From: Pedobacter heparinus DSM 2366
GTDB lineage: Bacteria > Bacteroidota > Bacteroidia > Sphingobacteriales > Sphingobacteriaceae
DNA length: 64,000 nucleotides
Direction: 5' to 3'
Assembly: GCF_000023825.1 (NCBI RefSeq)
Contig: NC_013061.1
Coordinates: forward strand, 3,100,001 to 3,164,000
Shown here: positions 43,483 through 53,185 of the stretch, piece by piece
Layout: each line of letters opens with the position of its first letter
How positions within the stretch are numbered: position 1 is the stretch's first letter
Notes under the pieces: model-generated
What the model was told of the DNA's origin: nothing
What the model saw: only the letters and a program-made list of their open reading frames with translations
Databases searched by the model: none
Made by a program: the position numbers and the translations under genes

Positions 43483-46400
43483 ATGTTTAACAGGATTATT
43501 TTATTCTCCATAAAGAATAAATTAGCAATAGGCATTATGACCCTGGCCCTGGTGGTCTGGGGAATCTATTCCTTAACACAATTACCGATTGATGCGGTAC
43601 CCGACATTACCAATAACCAGGTACAGATCATTTCACAGGCCCCTAGCTTAGGTGCCCAGGAAGTAGAACAGTTCATCACTGCGCCTATCGAACTGGGCAT
43701 GGCCAATATCCCCAATGTGATAGAGAAACGGTCCATATCCCGCTCCGGTATATCCGTCATCACCATTGTTTTTGAAGACGATACCGATATTTACTGGGCC
43801 CGGCAACAGGTTGCTGCCCAGTTAAAAGAAGCAGAAAACAATATCCCGGCCGGATTGGCAGAACCTACCCTTGCCCCCATTACAACCGGACTTGGTGAAA
43901 TTTACCAATATGTACTGCACACAAAAAAAGGTTATGAAGACCAATATACGGCCACCGATTTAAGGACTTTGCAGGACTGGGTGGTGCGCACCCAGCTGGC
44001 AGGCACAAAAGGGGTAGCAGAAGTAAGTGGCTGGGGTGGTTATGTAAAGCAATACGAAATTGCCCTCGACAATGAAAAACTCAATGCCAGTAACGTCACC
44101 ATTTCGCAAATTTATGCCGCACTCAAAAACAACAATGAAAATACCGGAGGCTCGTATATTGAGCAGCAAAGCAATGCCTACACCATAAGGGGCATCGGGC
44201 AGGTGAAATCATTGGAGGACATTGAAAAAATAGTGGTCAAAAATGCCGGAGGTGTACCCCTCCTCATCAGGGATATCGGATCGGTACAGTTTGGAAGCGC
44301 TACACGCTACGGTGCAGTAACCAGAAATGGCACCGGTGAAGTAGTGGCAGGGATCACCCTGATGCTGAAAGGCGAAAACTTTAACCAGGTGATCAAAAAT
44401 GTAAAGGAAAGAATCGCCCAGATCCAGAAATCCTTGCCGGAAGGTGTAGTAATTGAACCTTATATAGACCGTACCGAACTGGTCGGCCGATCGATCAGTA
44501 CCGTTCAGAAAAACCTGATCGAGGGAGCCCTCATCGTTATATTTGTGCTCCTGTTACTATTGGGTAACTGGCGGGCAGGTCTGATTGTAGCCTCGGTAAT
44601 TCCATTATCTATGTTGTTCGCTTTTGCCATGATGCGGCTTTTTGGCGTTTCGGGTAACCTGATGAGCCTTGGAGCAATAGATTTTGGCTTGATTGTAGAT
44701 GGTGCTGTAATCATTGTAGAAGCCATTATTTTCCGGCTTACGGAAAGTAAGCTGTTTAAAGGTACGCTGCGACTGGATCAGCAGCAAATGGATCAGGAGG
44801 TCTTTACAGCCTCTTCAAAAATAAGGGCCAGTGCTACTTTTGGCGAAATCATCATCCTTATTGTATACCTTCCCCTGCTCTCACTGGTAGGGATTGAAGG
44901 AAAGATGTTTAAACCTATGGCCGAAACCGTGGTTTTTGCCATTGTAGGGGCTTTTATCCTGTCGCTAACCTATGTACCCATGATCAGCGCCCTGCTCCTG
45001 AGTAAAAATACTGAACATAAAAGAACCATATCTGACCGGATCGTGGATGGCTGCAAAAACATCTATAAACCACTGCTCGAAAAGGCGCTTGAGTTTAAAA
45101 AGATCGTCGTCACAATTGCCATGATCTGCTTCGCTTGCACCTTATTGTTGTTTAGCCGGATGGGTGGTGAGTTTCTGCCACAGCTGGAGGAGGGTGATCT
45201 CGCCGTAGAGATTGCCATGTCACAAGGCACCTCGCTCACACAGGTGGTAGAAACCTTCGGCAAAGCCGAAAAGATCCTGAAGGATAAATTCCCCGAAGTA
45301 AAACAAGTGGTCACACGCATTGGCAGTGCAGAAATCCCTACAGACCCCATGCCTGTTGAAAGGGGTGATATGATGGTGGCCATGCTGCCGAAAAGCGAAT
45401 GGACCTCCGCAAAAACCAAGGAAGAGATGACCGAAAAAATGGAAGCGGCACTTTCCATATTGCCTGGCGTAAATATAGAGATCACCCAACCCATGCAAAT
45501 GCGCTTTAATGAGCTGATGACCGGGGTAAGACAGGATGTTGCTGTTAAAATTTATGGGGAAGATCTCGATGTACTGGCGCAGCAGGCCGCTAAGGTTGCA
45601 AAACTGATTGCTCCGGTAAAGGGGGTCAGCGAACCTTTTGTAGAACAGGTTACAGGGTTGCCACAGGTGGTGGTCACTTACGACAGGGATAAGATAGCAC
45701 AGTATGGGTTAACCATTGGCGACATCAACAACATTTTAAAGACTGCTTTCGCAGGTGATGTAGCCGGAGTTGTATTTGAAGGGGAAAAGCGTTTCGACAT
45801 GGTAGTTCGCCTGCAGCGCGACCTTCGCGAAAACATTTCCAGTATTGAGAATTTATATATCCCACTCCCCTCAGGCAATAAAGTACCCTTAAACCAGGTG
45901 GCAAAAATAGAGCTGAAGGATGCCCCTGCCCAGATATCCCGTGAAGATGGGAAAAGACGAATCTATGTAGGTTTTAATGTGAAAGGCAGGGATGTGGAAC
46001 GCACAGTAGCGGAAATACAACAGGTACTGGATGCCAGACTGAAGCTTCCTCCAGGGTATTACCTTACTTACGGCGGACAGTTCCAAAACCTGAAGGAAGC
46101 TAAAAACAGGCTTTCTGTAGCCGTTCCTGTAGCCATGCTCCTCATCCTTGGTCTGCTTTATTTTACTTTCAGGTCCGTCAGCCAAACCATTCTCATTTTT
46201 ACCGCAGTCCCTCTATCTGCCATAGGCGGGGTATTGGCCTTAATGCTCAGGGGCATGCCTTTCAGCATCTCGGCAGGCGTTGGTTTTATTGCCTTGTTCG
46301 GGGTAGCGGTATTGAATGGTATTGTGCTCATCTCTTATTTTAACCAGCTTAAAGAAGAAGGGATCACCGATGTTTATAAACGCGTAATGCAGGGTACGGC

Positions 46401-47859
46401 AGTCAGGTTAAGGCCCGTAATTATGACTGCAGCAGTCGCCTCACTGGGATTTTTACCCATGGCCCTTTCCGGAGGTGCGGGGGCTGAAGTACAAAAACCA
46501 CTGGCCACAGTGGTAATTGGCGGGCTGCTTTCAGCAACTTTACTCACTTTATTTGTACTGCCCTGCCTGTACATCCTGGTTACTGACCGCAAAAAAATAC
46601 AAAATAATATCATGAAGCCTTTAGTGATCATCTTTCTTTTATTCGGAGGATTGGCATTTACCAACCAGGCAAAAGCTCAGCAAGCACCCCTCTCGGCAGA
46701 CAGTGCCGTAGCATTGGCATTAAAAAACAATTTGCAGCTGAAATCTGCCGGTTTGTCTGTGAGCCAATCGAAAGCCAGACAAAAAACAGCTTTTGACCCG
46801 TCTAAAACTGCTTTCACCATCTCACAGGATCCTACCGGCGGGGGCAGTAACGACAACTCCATTTCCGTCTCCCAAAACTTTGCCTGGCCCGGATTTTATA
46901 AAAATCAAAAAAGGGTGCTGAGCAGCGAGACTGGTTTAATGGAAAAATCAGCAGATTATACCCGTGCCGAGATCAGCAGGGATACCAGACTTGCCTATTA
47001 TCATTTGCTTTACAGCATAAATATGCTAAAGGTACTGGAGCTGCAGGATAGTATTTATAAGCATTTTATCCGTAAATCTGAATTGAGGTACAAGGTTGGG
47101 GAAACTTCCAATCTTGAGCTGATCACCGCCAGAAACAAATACCAGGAGGTGCAGGCACTGAAAAAATCGGCAGCAGCAAACCTGGCTACCCAGCAGCTCA
47201 ACCTTCAGCAGCTGCTGAACTTAAATACCGGTATCCTCCCTTCAGAAAAAAAACTCCCCATCCTTACTTTAACACAGGATGGAACGGGTACCGAAAATAC
47301 AGCTGCAGGCAATCTGCTCAATGCTGTTTACCAGCAGCAGGTCGAGATTGCCAAAGCAAAAGTAGAGCTGGAGCGTTCGCGTACCATGCCCGATCTGACA
47401 TTTGGCTATGCGCAACAGTTTGTCATCAAATCTTTCGACCCCGCAAATATCGGACGTACCTATACGCCCGGCACCAGGATAGCTGGCCTGCAGTTGGGCA
47501 TTGCAGTCCCCCTCTTTAATGGTGCAGGACGGGCAAGGATAAACAATGAAAAGATTGCTGCACAGATCGCCGAAACAGATTATCAGCGCATACAAAACCA
47601 GCTGAACACACAATACCAGCAGGAAATGCAAAATTATGCCCAGCATAAAGCAATGGCCGATTATTTTACCACCGAAGGGTTAAAACAGGCAGAAGAACAA
47701 ATCCGAATTGCACAGGTATCCTATGACCTTGGAGAGATTGGCTATATCGAATTCATACAGAACATGTCACTCGCCGTACAAAGCAAGCTCAATTATCTTC
47801 AAACGGTTAACCAACTGAACCAATCCGTTATTCAATTACAATTTTTAAAAGGGAATTAA
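43483..47859 (+). CDS. CusA/CzcA-type heavy-metal RND pump fused to a TolC-type outer-membrane factor
   Basis: 1458 residues. Residues 1-1040 are a complete HME-type RND pump: first span (KLAIGIMTLALVVWGIYSL), then the metal/proton signature DFGLIVDGAVIIVEA with Asp400 and Asp406, and a second membrane half. From Met1044 a new signal peptide begins (MKPLVIIFLLFGG... ending QAKAQ, about residue 1066). Residues 1067-1458 are a TolC/OEP coiled-coil and barrel protein (LALKNNLQLKSAGLSVSQSKA). The outer-membrane factor is thus translated as part of the pump and probably released by signal peptidase, or started separately at ATG 46612. This fusion occurs in other Bacteroidota. Confidence 0.92.
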   Translation: MFNRIILFSIKNKLAIGIMTLALVVWGIYSLTQLPIDAVPDITNNQVQIISQAPSLGAQEVEQFITAPIELGMANIPNVIEKRSISRSGISVITIVFEDDTDIYWARQQVAAQLKEAENNIPAGLAEPTLAPITTGLGEIYQYVLHTKKGYEDQYTATDLRTLQDWVVRTQLAGTKGVAEVSGWGGYVKQYEIALDNEKLNASNVTISQIYAALKNNNENTGGSYIEQQSNAYTIRGIGQVKSLEDIEKIVVKNAGGVPLLIRDIGSVQFGSATRYGAVTRNGTGEVVAGITLMLKGENFNQVIKNVKERIAQIQKSLPEGVVIEPYIDRTELVGRSISTVQKNLIEGALIVIFVLLLLLGNWRAGLIVASVIPLSMLFAFAMMRLFGVSGNLMSLGAIDFGLIVDGAVIIVEAIIFRLTESKLFKGTLRLDQQQMDQEVFTASSKIRASATFGEIIILIVYLPLLSLVGIEGKMFKPMAETVVFAIVGAFILSLTYVPMISALLLSKNTEHKRTISDRIVDGCKNIYKPLLEKALEFKKIVVTIAMICFACTLLLFSRMGGEFLPQLEEGDLAVEIAMSQGTSLTQVVETFGKAEKILKDKFPEVKQVVTRIGSAEIPTDPMPVERGDMMVAMLPKSEWTSAKTKEEMTEKMEAALSILPGVNIEITQPMQMRFNELMTGVRQDVAVKIYGEDLDVLAQQAAKVAKLIAPVKGVSEPFVEQVTGLPQVVVTYDRDKIAQYGLTIGDINNILKTAFAGDVAGVVFEGEKRFDMVVRLQRDLRENISSIENLYIPLPSGNKVPLNQVAKIELKDAPAQISREDGKRRIYVGFNVKGRDVERTVAEIQQVLDARLKLPPGYYLTYGGQFQNLKEAKNRLSVAVPVAMLLILGLLYFTFRSVSQTILIFTAVPLSAIGGVLALMLRGMPFSISAGVGFIALFGVAVLNGIVLISYFNQLKEEGITDVYKRVMQGTAVRLRPVIMTAAVASLGFLPMALSGGAGAEVQKPLATVVIGGLLSATLLTLFVLPCLYILVTDRKKIQNNIMKPLVIIFLLFGGLAFTNQAKAQQAPLSADSAVALALKNNLQLKSAGLSVSQSKARQKTAFDPSKTAFTISQDPTGGGSNDNSISVSQNFAWPGFYKNQKRVLSSETGLMEKSADYTRAEISRDTRLAYYHLLYSINMLKVLELQDSIYKHFIRKSELRYKVGETSNLELITARNKYQEVQALKKSAAANLATQQLNLQQLLNLNTGILPSEKKLPILTLTQDGTGTENTAAGNLLNAVYQQQVEIAKAKVELERSRTMPDLTFGYAQQFVIKSFDPANIGRTYTPGTRIAGLQLGIAVPLFNGAGRARINNEKIAAQIAETDYQRIQNQLNTQYQQEMQNYAQHKAMADYFTTEGLKQAEEQIRIAQVSYDLGEIGYIEFIQNMSLAVQSKLNYLQTVNQLNQSVIQLQFLKGN

Positions 47860-47863
47860 GCAG

Positions 47864-49093
47864 ATGAATACAATAGCCTATATCAAACGAAATATTACCA
47901 GGATTTTTTGTGCAATCCTTGTCATGACCATCTTCAGTTCCTGTGGCGATACGGCCAAAACACCTGAAGCAAAAACCGAAGAGGCCCATGAACAGGGCGG
48001 ACATGAAGAGAGCGAAGGACTGGAATTAACACAGGAACAGCTAAATGCAGTGGGCATTGTAATTGGCGGTATCACACAAAAAAACCTGACCGAAGTGGTA
48101 AAATCAAGCGGACAACTGGCTGTCCCACCTCAAAATGCGGCTCAGATCAATGTACTTTCCGGTGGCATCATCCGCAGAATCAATGTTATAGAAGGCCAAA
48201 AAGTTAAAAAAGGACAAGTGCTTGTTACCATTGAAAACCAGGACCTGATCCGGCTTCAGCAAGACTATCTGACCGCAAAGGGTGGTTTTAGCTATGTAGA
48301 GGCCGAATATAACCGCCAGCAGCAGCTCAAGGCCGCCAATGCGGGTACCGGAAAAGCGCATCAGCAGGCCGAAGCCAATTACAATGCAGAACGGGCCAAA
48401 ATTAAAGCACTGGAACGCCAGCTGCAGCAATACGGTATTTCTGCCAGTCGCATTAGCAGCGGAAACATCACCTCTCAGATACCTGTAACCGCACCTATCA
48501 ACGGTACAATAGGAAAAATCAATGCCGAAACAGGTTCTTATGCACAACCAGGGGTATCCATTATGGATATTGTAGACAATTCTAAAATACATGCCGACCT
48601 CATCGTATTTGAAAAAGACCTGTCTAAAATTAAAGTCGGCCAGCGGGTCGATTTTCAGCTAACCAATCAGAAAAATGAACAGATCGAAGGTGAAATCTAT
48701 GGCATCAACAAGTCCTTTGAAAATGACAGCAAGGGCGTAGTAGTACATGCTGTAATTAAAAAACCAGGTGCCAACCTCATCCCCGGAATGTATGTAACCG
48801 GACTGATCGGTGTAGGAACCTCCATGAGTAATGCTGTTCCTGTTGATGCTGTGGTACGTACTGAAGGCAAAGAATTTATCTTTATTGTAGACACCGGTGC
48901 CGGAGCTGCGGAACATCACAAAGAAGAAAGTTCTGTACATTTCAAAAAAATAGAAGTAAGCACCGGTGTTGCCGAACTGGGCTATATTCAGGTCAATCCA
49001 CTGCAAAAATTACCTGCCGATGTCAGAGTAGTTATTAAAGGGGCCTTTTATTTGCAGTCTAAATCCTCCGGCACATCAGAACATAGTCATTAA
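47864..49093 (+). CDS. CusB/HlyD-type periplasmic adaptor lipoprotein of the efflux pump
   Basis: 409 residues with a lipoprotein signal (TIFSSC, Cys27) then a His/Glu-rich stretch (EEAHEQGGHEESEG). Barrel-sandwich halves (INVLSGGIIRRINVIEGQKVKKGQVL and PVTAPINGTIGKINAETGSY) flank an alpha-hairpin, and beta-barrel and membrane-proximal domains follow. The C-terminus ends in HSH. It links RND pump and outer-membrane factor. It starts 4 bases after the pump gene. Confidence 0.93.
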   Translation: MNTIAYIKRNITRIFCAILVMTIFSSCGDTAKTPEAKTEEAHEQGGHEESEGLELTQEQLNAVGIVIGGITQKNLTEVVKSSGQLAVPPQNAAQINVLSGGIIRRINVIEGQKVKKGQVLVTIENQDLIRLQQDYLTAKGGFSYVEAEYNRQQQLKAANAGTGKAHQQAEANYNAERAKIKALERQLQQYGISASRISSGNITSQIPVTAPINGTIGKINAETGSYAQPGVSIMDIVDNSKIHADLIVFEKDLSKIKVGQRVDFQLTNQKNEQIEGEIYGINKSFENDSKGVVVHAVIKKPGANLIPGMYVTGLIGVGTSMSNAVPVDAVVRTEGKEFIFIVDTGAGAAEHHKEESSVHFKKIEVSTGVAELGYIQVNPLQKLPADVRVVIKGAFYLQSKSSGTSEHSH

Positions 49094-49533
49094 TGTCGCA
49101 CATTATGGTAACAGAAATAGAAAACAGGCTCAAAGCAAGAAAGATCAACCCAACAGCCATGCGATTACTGGTATTGGAGTTTTTAATCAGACAAACTGCT
49201 GCCATCAGTTTAAATGACCTGGAAAAAGCCATGGCCCCTTCAGACAGGATCACACTATACCGTACCTTAAAAACCTTCGAAGAAAAAGGCCTCGTCCATA
49301 GTATAGAAGACGGTACAGGGGCCACCAAATATGCACTTTGCGAAAAAGATTGTGATGGCGAAAGCCATCACGATCTTCACGTTCATTTTTACTGCAGTAC
49401 CTGCAGGGAAACCTTTTGCCTGCCCGACACCCGTATCCCTGAAATGAACCTGCCCAATGGTTTTGAAAAAGAGGAAATGAACCTGATCATTAAAGGAATG
49501 TGCGAACGTTGTAACACGCCCACTTTGCAATAG
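49093..49533 (+). CDS. Fur-family metal-responsive repressor
   Basis: 146 residues. Winged-helix domain (about 1-85, DRITLYRTLKTFEEKGLVH) and dimerisation domain with His-rich metal site (ESHHDLHVHFYCSTCRETFCL) and a second Cys pair (CERCNTP), as in structural-zinc Fur/Zur proteins. The ATG overlaps the adaptor stop (TAATG), so translation is coupled. Being inside the efflux operon, it probably controls this operon in response to metal. Whether it senses Zn, Co, Cu or Fe cannot be read from sequence. Confidence 0.9.
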   Translation: MSHIMVTEIENRLKARKINPTAMRLLVLEFLIRQTAAISLNDLEKAMAPSDRITLYRTLKTFEEKGLVHSIEDGTGATKYALCEKDCDGESHHDLHVHFYCSTCRETFCLPDTRIPEMNLPNGFEKEEMNLIIKGMCERCNTPTLQ

Positions 49534-49576
49534 CATTGCATCACTATAGGCTTTATCTTTGTCTATATAATTTATA

Positions 49577-51547
49577 ATGATGAAGGTAGCCAACATACAT
49601 AAAGACTGCTGTGCCACTGAGCAGCAGCACACAGCCAATACACAGCATGTACACAATGACGACGATGGCCATAACCATGGTACCAAAGAGCCTTCCGGCT
49701 GGTTAAGCCATTGGCCACTGCTTGCTGCACTGGCCGTTGTGGTGGTAATGATGGTGCTCGAATACGGATTTAACATCACATTCAGCAATACTGTCCAGCT
49801 TATTATTTTTATACCCGCTTACCTGCTTGCCGGTTACAATGTGCTGGAACTGGCCTTCAGAAAAGCTCTGAGGTTCGATTTCTTTAACGAATTTTTCCTG
49901 ATGAGCGTAGCCACTATCGGCGCTTTTGCCATAGGTTCATATAGCGAAGGTGTTGCCGTAATGGTTTTCTATTCCATAGGCGAATGGTTTCAGGACACTG
50001 CTGTAAATAATGCAAAAAGAAGCATTAAAGCCTTACTCGACATCAGGCCTGATGCCGTTGATGTCATCAGGGATGGAAAAATACTAAGGCTGGCCCCTGC
50101 CGACGTAGCCATCGATGAGGTGATCCAGATCAAGCCAGGTGAAAAAGTAGCCCTTGACGGGGAGTTGTTGTCCGATAAGGCTACCTTTAACACAGCAGCA
50201 CTGACGGGCGAAAGCAAACCGGACAACAAGACAAAAGGAGAGCAGGTACTGGCAGGTATGATCAACCTCAACCAGGTTTCAGAAGTTAAGGTCAAAGCAG
50301 CTTTTAAAGACAGTAAATTAAGTAAGATCCTGGAAATGGTACAGGATGCCACTGCCCGTAAATCGCAAACACAGCTGTTCATTTCACGTTTTGCAAAAAT
50401 ATATACCCCCATCGTATTTTTACTTGCTATACTGGTAGTGGCCCTGCCCTATTTTTTTGTAGCCGATTATGTTTTTAGAGATTGGCTATACCGCGGCCTT
50501 GTTTTCTTAGTCATCAGTTGTCCATGTGCATTAGTGGTATCTATCCCACTGGGCTATTTTGGAGGTATCGGTCTCGCTTCTAAAAATGGTATCCTGTTTA
50601 AGGGATCTAACTTTTTAGATGTGATGACCAGGGTAAATACCATTGTAATGGATAAAACAGGTACCCTTACCAAAGGGGTATTTGAAGTACAACAGGTAGT
50701 CAGCAATGATTTTGACGAAAAAGAGCTGATCTTAATGGCCGCAGCTATAGAGAGCAAATCTACCCACCCTATTGCCCTGGCCATCGTCAATTATGCTGGT
50801 GATATATTAAAGGATGTTAAGATAGAAAATGTTGAAGAAATATCCGGACATGGTCTTAAAGGCAGTGTCAATCATAAGGTGGTATTGGCAGGCAACACCA
50901 AACTGCTGCAGCAATTTGGTGTTGCGTACGACGCTGCGATCGAACAGGAAGCAGATACCATAGTGGTAATTGCTATCGATGGCCGGTATGTGGGATACCT
51001 CACCATTGCAGATGAAATTAAAGCAGATGCAAAACAAGCTATTGCCGATATGCACCGTTTAAACATCCAGACCGTGATGCTGAGTGGCGATAAACAAACT
51101 GTGGTCAATAAAGTTGCCACACTGCTGGGCATCGATAAGGCTTTTGGCAATCTCCTGCCCGAAGATAAAGTGGCAAAGGTAGAAGCCTTAAAAAAGGAAG
51201 GCAAACACCTGGCCTTTGTGGGTGATGGTGTAAATGATGCCCCTGTGGTTGCCCTGGCCGATGCAGGCATTGCCATGGGTGGACTGGGCAGTGATGCGAC
51301 CATTGAGACTGCCGATATTGTTATCCAGAACGACCAGCCCTCAAAAATAGTAACCGCCATAAAGATCGGCAAACTGACCAGGAATATTGTCTGGCAAAAC
51401 ATAGCCCTGGCCATGGGCGTAAAGATCATTGTGCTCATTTTAGGTGCAGGTGGCGTCGCTACGCTATGGGAAGCTGTAATTGCCGATGTGGGCGTGGCCC
51501 TGCTGGCCATCTTAAATGCAGTCCGCATCCAGCAAATGAAGTTGTAA
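49577..51547 (+). CDS. P1B-type heavy-metal ATPase (ZntA/CadA-like)
   Basis: 656 residues. It has no N-terminal HMA domain; instead a His-rich cytosolic tail (HTANTQHVHNDDDGHNHG). Metal-selectivity motif Cys315-Pro-Cys317 (ISCPCALV), phosphorylation site Asp359 (DKTGT), actuator TGES, and nucleotide-site SGHGLKG and GDGVNDAP are present. The last span carries a conserved Asp (AVIADVGVAL), typical of Zn/Cd/Pb exporters of the P1B-2 group. It lies 43 bases after the Fur-family gene in the same operon and moves metal from cytoplasm to periplasm, where the RND pump can expel it. Confidence 0.93.
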   Translation: MMKVANIHKDCCATEQQHTANTQHVHNDDDGHNHGTKEPSGWLSHWPLLAALAVVVVMMVLEYGFNITFSNTVQLIIFIPAYLLAGYNVLELAFRKALRFDFFNEFFLMSVATIGAFAIGSYSEGVAVMVFYSIGEWFQDTAVNNAKRSIKALLDIRPDAVDVIRDGKILRLAPADVAIDEVIQIKPGEKVALDGELLSDKATFNTAALTGESKPDNKTKGEQVLAGMINLNQVSEVKVKAAFKDSKLSKILEMVQDATARKSQTQLFISRFAKIYTPIVFLLAILVVALPYFFVADYVFRDWLYRGLVFLVISCPCALVVSIPLGYFGGIGLASKNGILFKGSNFLDVMTRVNTIVMDKTGTLTKGVFEVQQVVSNDFDEKELILMAAAIESKSTHPIALAIVNYAGDILKDVKIENVEEISGHGLKGSVNHKVVLAGNTKLLQQFGVAYDAAIEQEADTIVVIAIDGRYVGYLTIADEIKADAKQAIADMHRLNIQTVMLSGDKQTVVNKVATLLGIDKAFGNLLPEDKVAKVEALKKEGKHLAFVGDGVNDAPVVALADAGIAMGGLGSDATIETADIVIQNDQPSKIVTAIKIGKLTRNIVWQNIALAMGVKIIVLILGAGGVATLWEAVIADVGVALLAILNAVRIQQMKL

Positions 51548-51596
51548 ATACATTGCCAATTGAATTCATAAGTGTGCTAATAACGTTTATTAAAAA

Positions 51597-51613
51597 GCGG
51601 AATTTTATTCCGC
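51597..51613 (+). terminator. Small hairpin after the metal ATPase gene
   Basis: GCGGAAT, TTT, ATTCCGC: a perfect 7-bp stem 49 bases after the ATPase stop. There is no T-run on the plus strand, so this is a weak terminator at best. Confidence 0.35.
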
Positions 51614-51658
51614 AATTGCATAAGCAATCATTTAAGCCCGTTAAAGCATATTCATCTC

Positions 51659-53185
51659 ATGAAAATCAAATCAATCTTTGCACTGTCTATCCTCCTGATT
51701 TGTGGTCCAATGCTCTCTTTTGTAAAAGAAAAGGCCTGGTCTTCTAAATTTCTCCAGCTGAATAAAGATGCGAGCATTACCTATTTCCCTGACGAAAAAG
51801 GAAATACCATTCCTGATTTTAGCCTGGTAGGTTACCATCATGGCGAAAAAGATCTCCCCCGGGTTAAAATAGTAAAAACGGTTGAGCCGGTAAAAGGGGA
51901 CGCAGGTACTGCAATCCAGTCTGCAATTAACGAGGTCTCAGCACTTCCCGTTGGAAAGGACGGCTTCAGGGGGGCCATATTGTTGAAAAAAGGGGATTAC
52001 AGCATTGCCGGGGCGATCAATATTCATACAGACGGCATTGTATTAATGGGCGAAGGCAATACCGCTCAGGGCACAAGGCTCATTGCAGCGGGCAAAGGTT
52101 CGCGCTCGCTCTTAAAAGTTAGCGGGAAAGGCAGGATCACAGAAAGCGGTAACAGGGTAAAAATTACCGATGCTTATGTACCGGCAGGTGCAAAATCATT
52201 CCAGGTCAGTTCTGCAAAACAATTTAAGGCCGGCGACAGGATCATCGTATACAGACCGGGAACGGACAACTGGATCCATGACCTGAAAATGGATCAGATT
52301 GTTGAAAGAGATGGAACCAGACAGTGGAAAGCCAATGAATACAACCTGAGTTATGAAAGGGAAATAACCGCCGTAAACGGAAATAAGATCTCTATCGATA
52401 ATCCCATAGTAATGGCACTGGACCAGCAATATGGTGGCGGAGAAGTTTTTAAATACGATTACAATGGCCGGATAAAAGAAGTGGGTATAGAAAATATTTT
52501 GTTTGAATCTGAATATGCCGGCGATACGGATGAAGATCACGGCTGGGTTGCAGTCGATTTTGACCATATCGAAAATGGCTGGATAAGCAACGTCACTTCC
52601 CGATTTTTTGGCTTTGGTTGTGTAAGTTTAAACAGCGGGGCAAAAAACATCACCGTAAAAAAATCCAGATGCTTTGATGCCAAATCCATCATCACGGGGA
52701 GCAGACGATATTCCTTTAACAACAACGGTCAGCAAAACCTGTTTATAGACCTGGAAACCACCGAGGGAAGGCACGATTATGTTACAGGAGCTAAAACCTG
52801 TGGGCCCAATGTTTTCTACCGTTCCAAATCCAGAAATACACATGCCGATATTGGTCCGCACCACCGCTGGTCGAGCGGCACCCTTTACGATAACATTGAT
52901 ACAGATGGAGAGATCAATGTACAGGACAGGGGCAACTGGGGCAGTGGCCATGGCTGGGCCGGCGTAACCCAGGTGATCTGGAACTGCAAGGTAAAAGCTG
53001 CAGCCATACAAAGCCCATGGGTATCTGGTAAAAATTATGCCATAGGTGTGCAGGGACTGAAAGTAAAAGGACGTCTGGGGGATAAACCTGATGGAGAGTG
53101 GGAAGGTCAGTACAAAACAGACCTTCAGCCAGCATCATTATATGAAGCTCAGCTGAAGGCCAGAGGGGTTAAAGCGCCTATTTAG
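51659..53185 (+). CDS. Secreted parallel beta-helix (pectate-lyase-fold) protein, DUF4955-like
   Basis: 508 residues with a signal peptide. The pattern is right-handed beta-helix: TAIQSAINEVSALP..FRGAILLKKGDYSI, then repeated short strands (IENILFESEY, IENGWISNVTSRF, KNITVKKSRCFD). The N-terminus includes a PDFSLVGYHHGE segment and the C-terminus the ASLYEAQLKARG signature, both shared with the protein at 55883-57403 (PDFSYAGYGF; KSLFEAQLG). Probably a polysaccharide lyase or hydrolase or glycan-binding protein; no catalytic residues can be assigned. Its 3' end overlaps the convergent monooxygenase gene by 8 bases. Confidence 0.72.
   Translation: MKIKSIFALSILLICGPMLSFVKEKAWSSKFLQLNKDASITYFPDEKGNTIPDFSLVGYHHGEKDLPRVKIVKTVEPVKGDAGTAIQSAINEVSALPVGKDGFRGAILLKKGDYSIAGAINIHTDGIVLMGEGNTAQGTRLIAAGKGSRSLLKVSGKGRITESGNRVKITDAYVPAGAKSFQVSSAKQFKAGDRIIVYRPGTDNWIHDLKMDQIVERDGTRQWKANEYNLSYEREITAVNGNKISIDNPIVMALDQQYGGGEVFKYDYNGRIKEVGIENILFESEYAGDTDEDHGWVAVDFDHIENGWISNVTSRFFGFGCVSLNSGAKNITVKKSRCFDAKSIITGSRRYSFNNNGQQNLFIDLETTEGRHDYVTGAKTCGPNVFYRSKSRNTHADIGPHHRWSSGTLYDNIDTDGEINVQDRGNWGSGHGWAGVTQVIWNCKVKAAAIQSPWVSGKNYAIGVQGLKVKGRLGDKPDGEWEGQYKTDLQPASLYEAQLKARGVKAPI

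Noticed and set aside
49267..49788. 173-codon minus-strand frame
   Set aside because: Antisense to the Fur-family gene and the start of the metal ATPase, both well supported.
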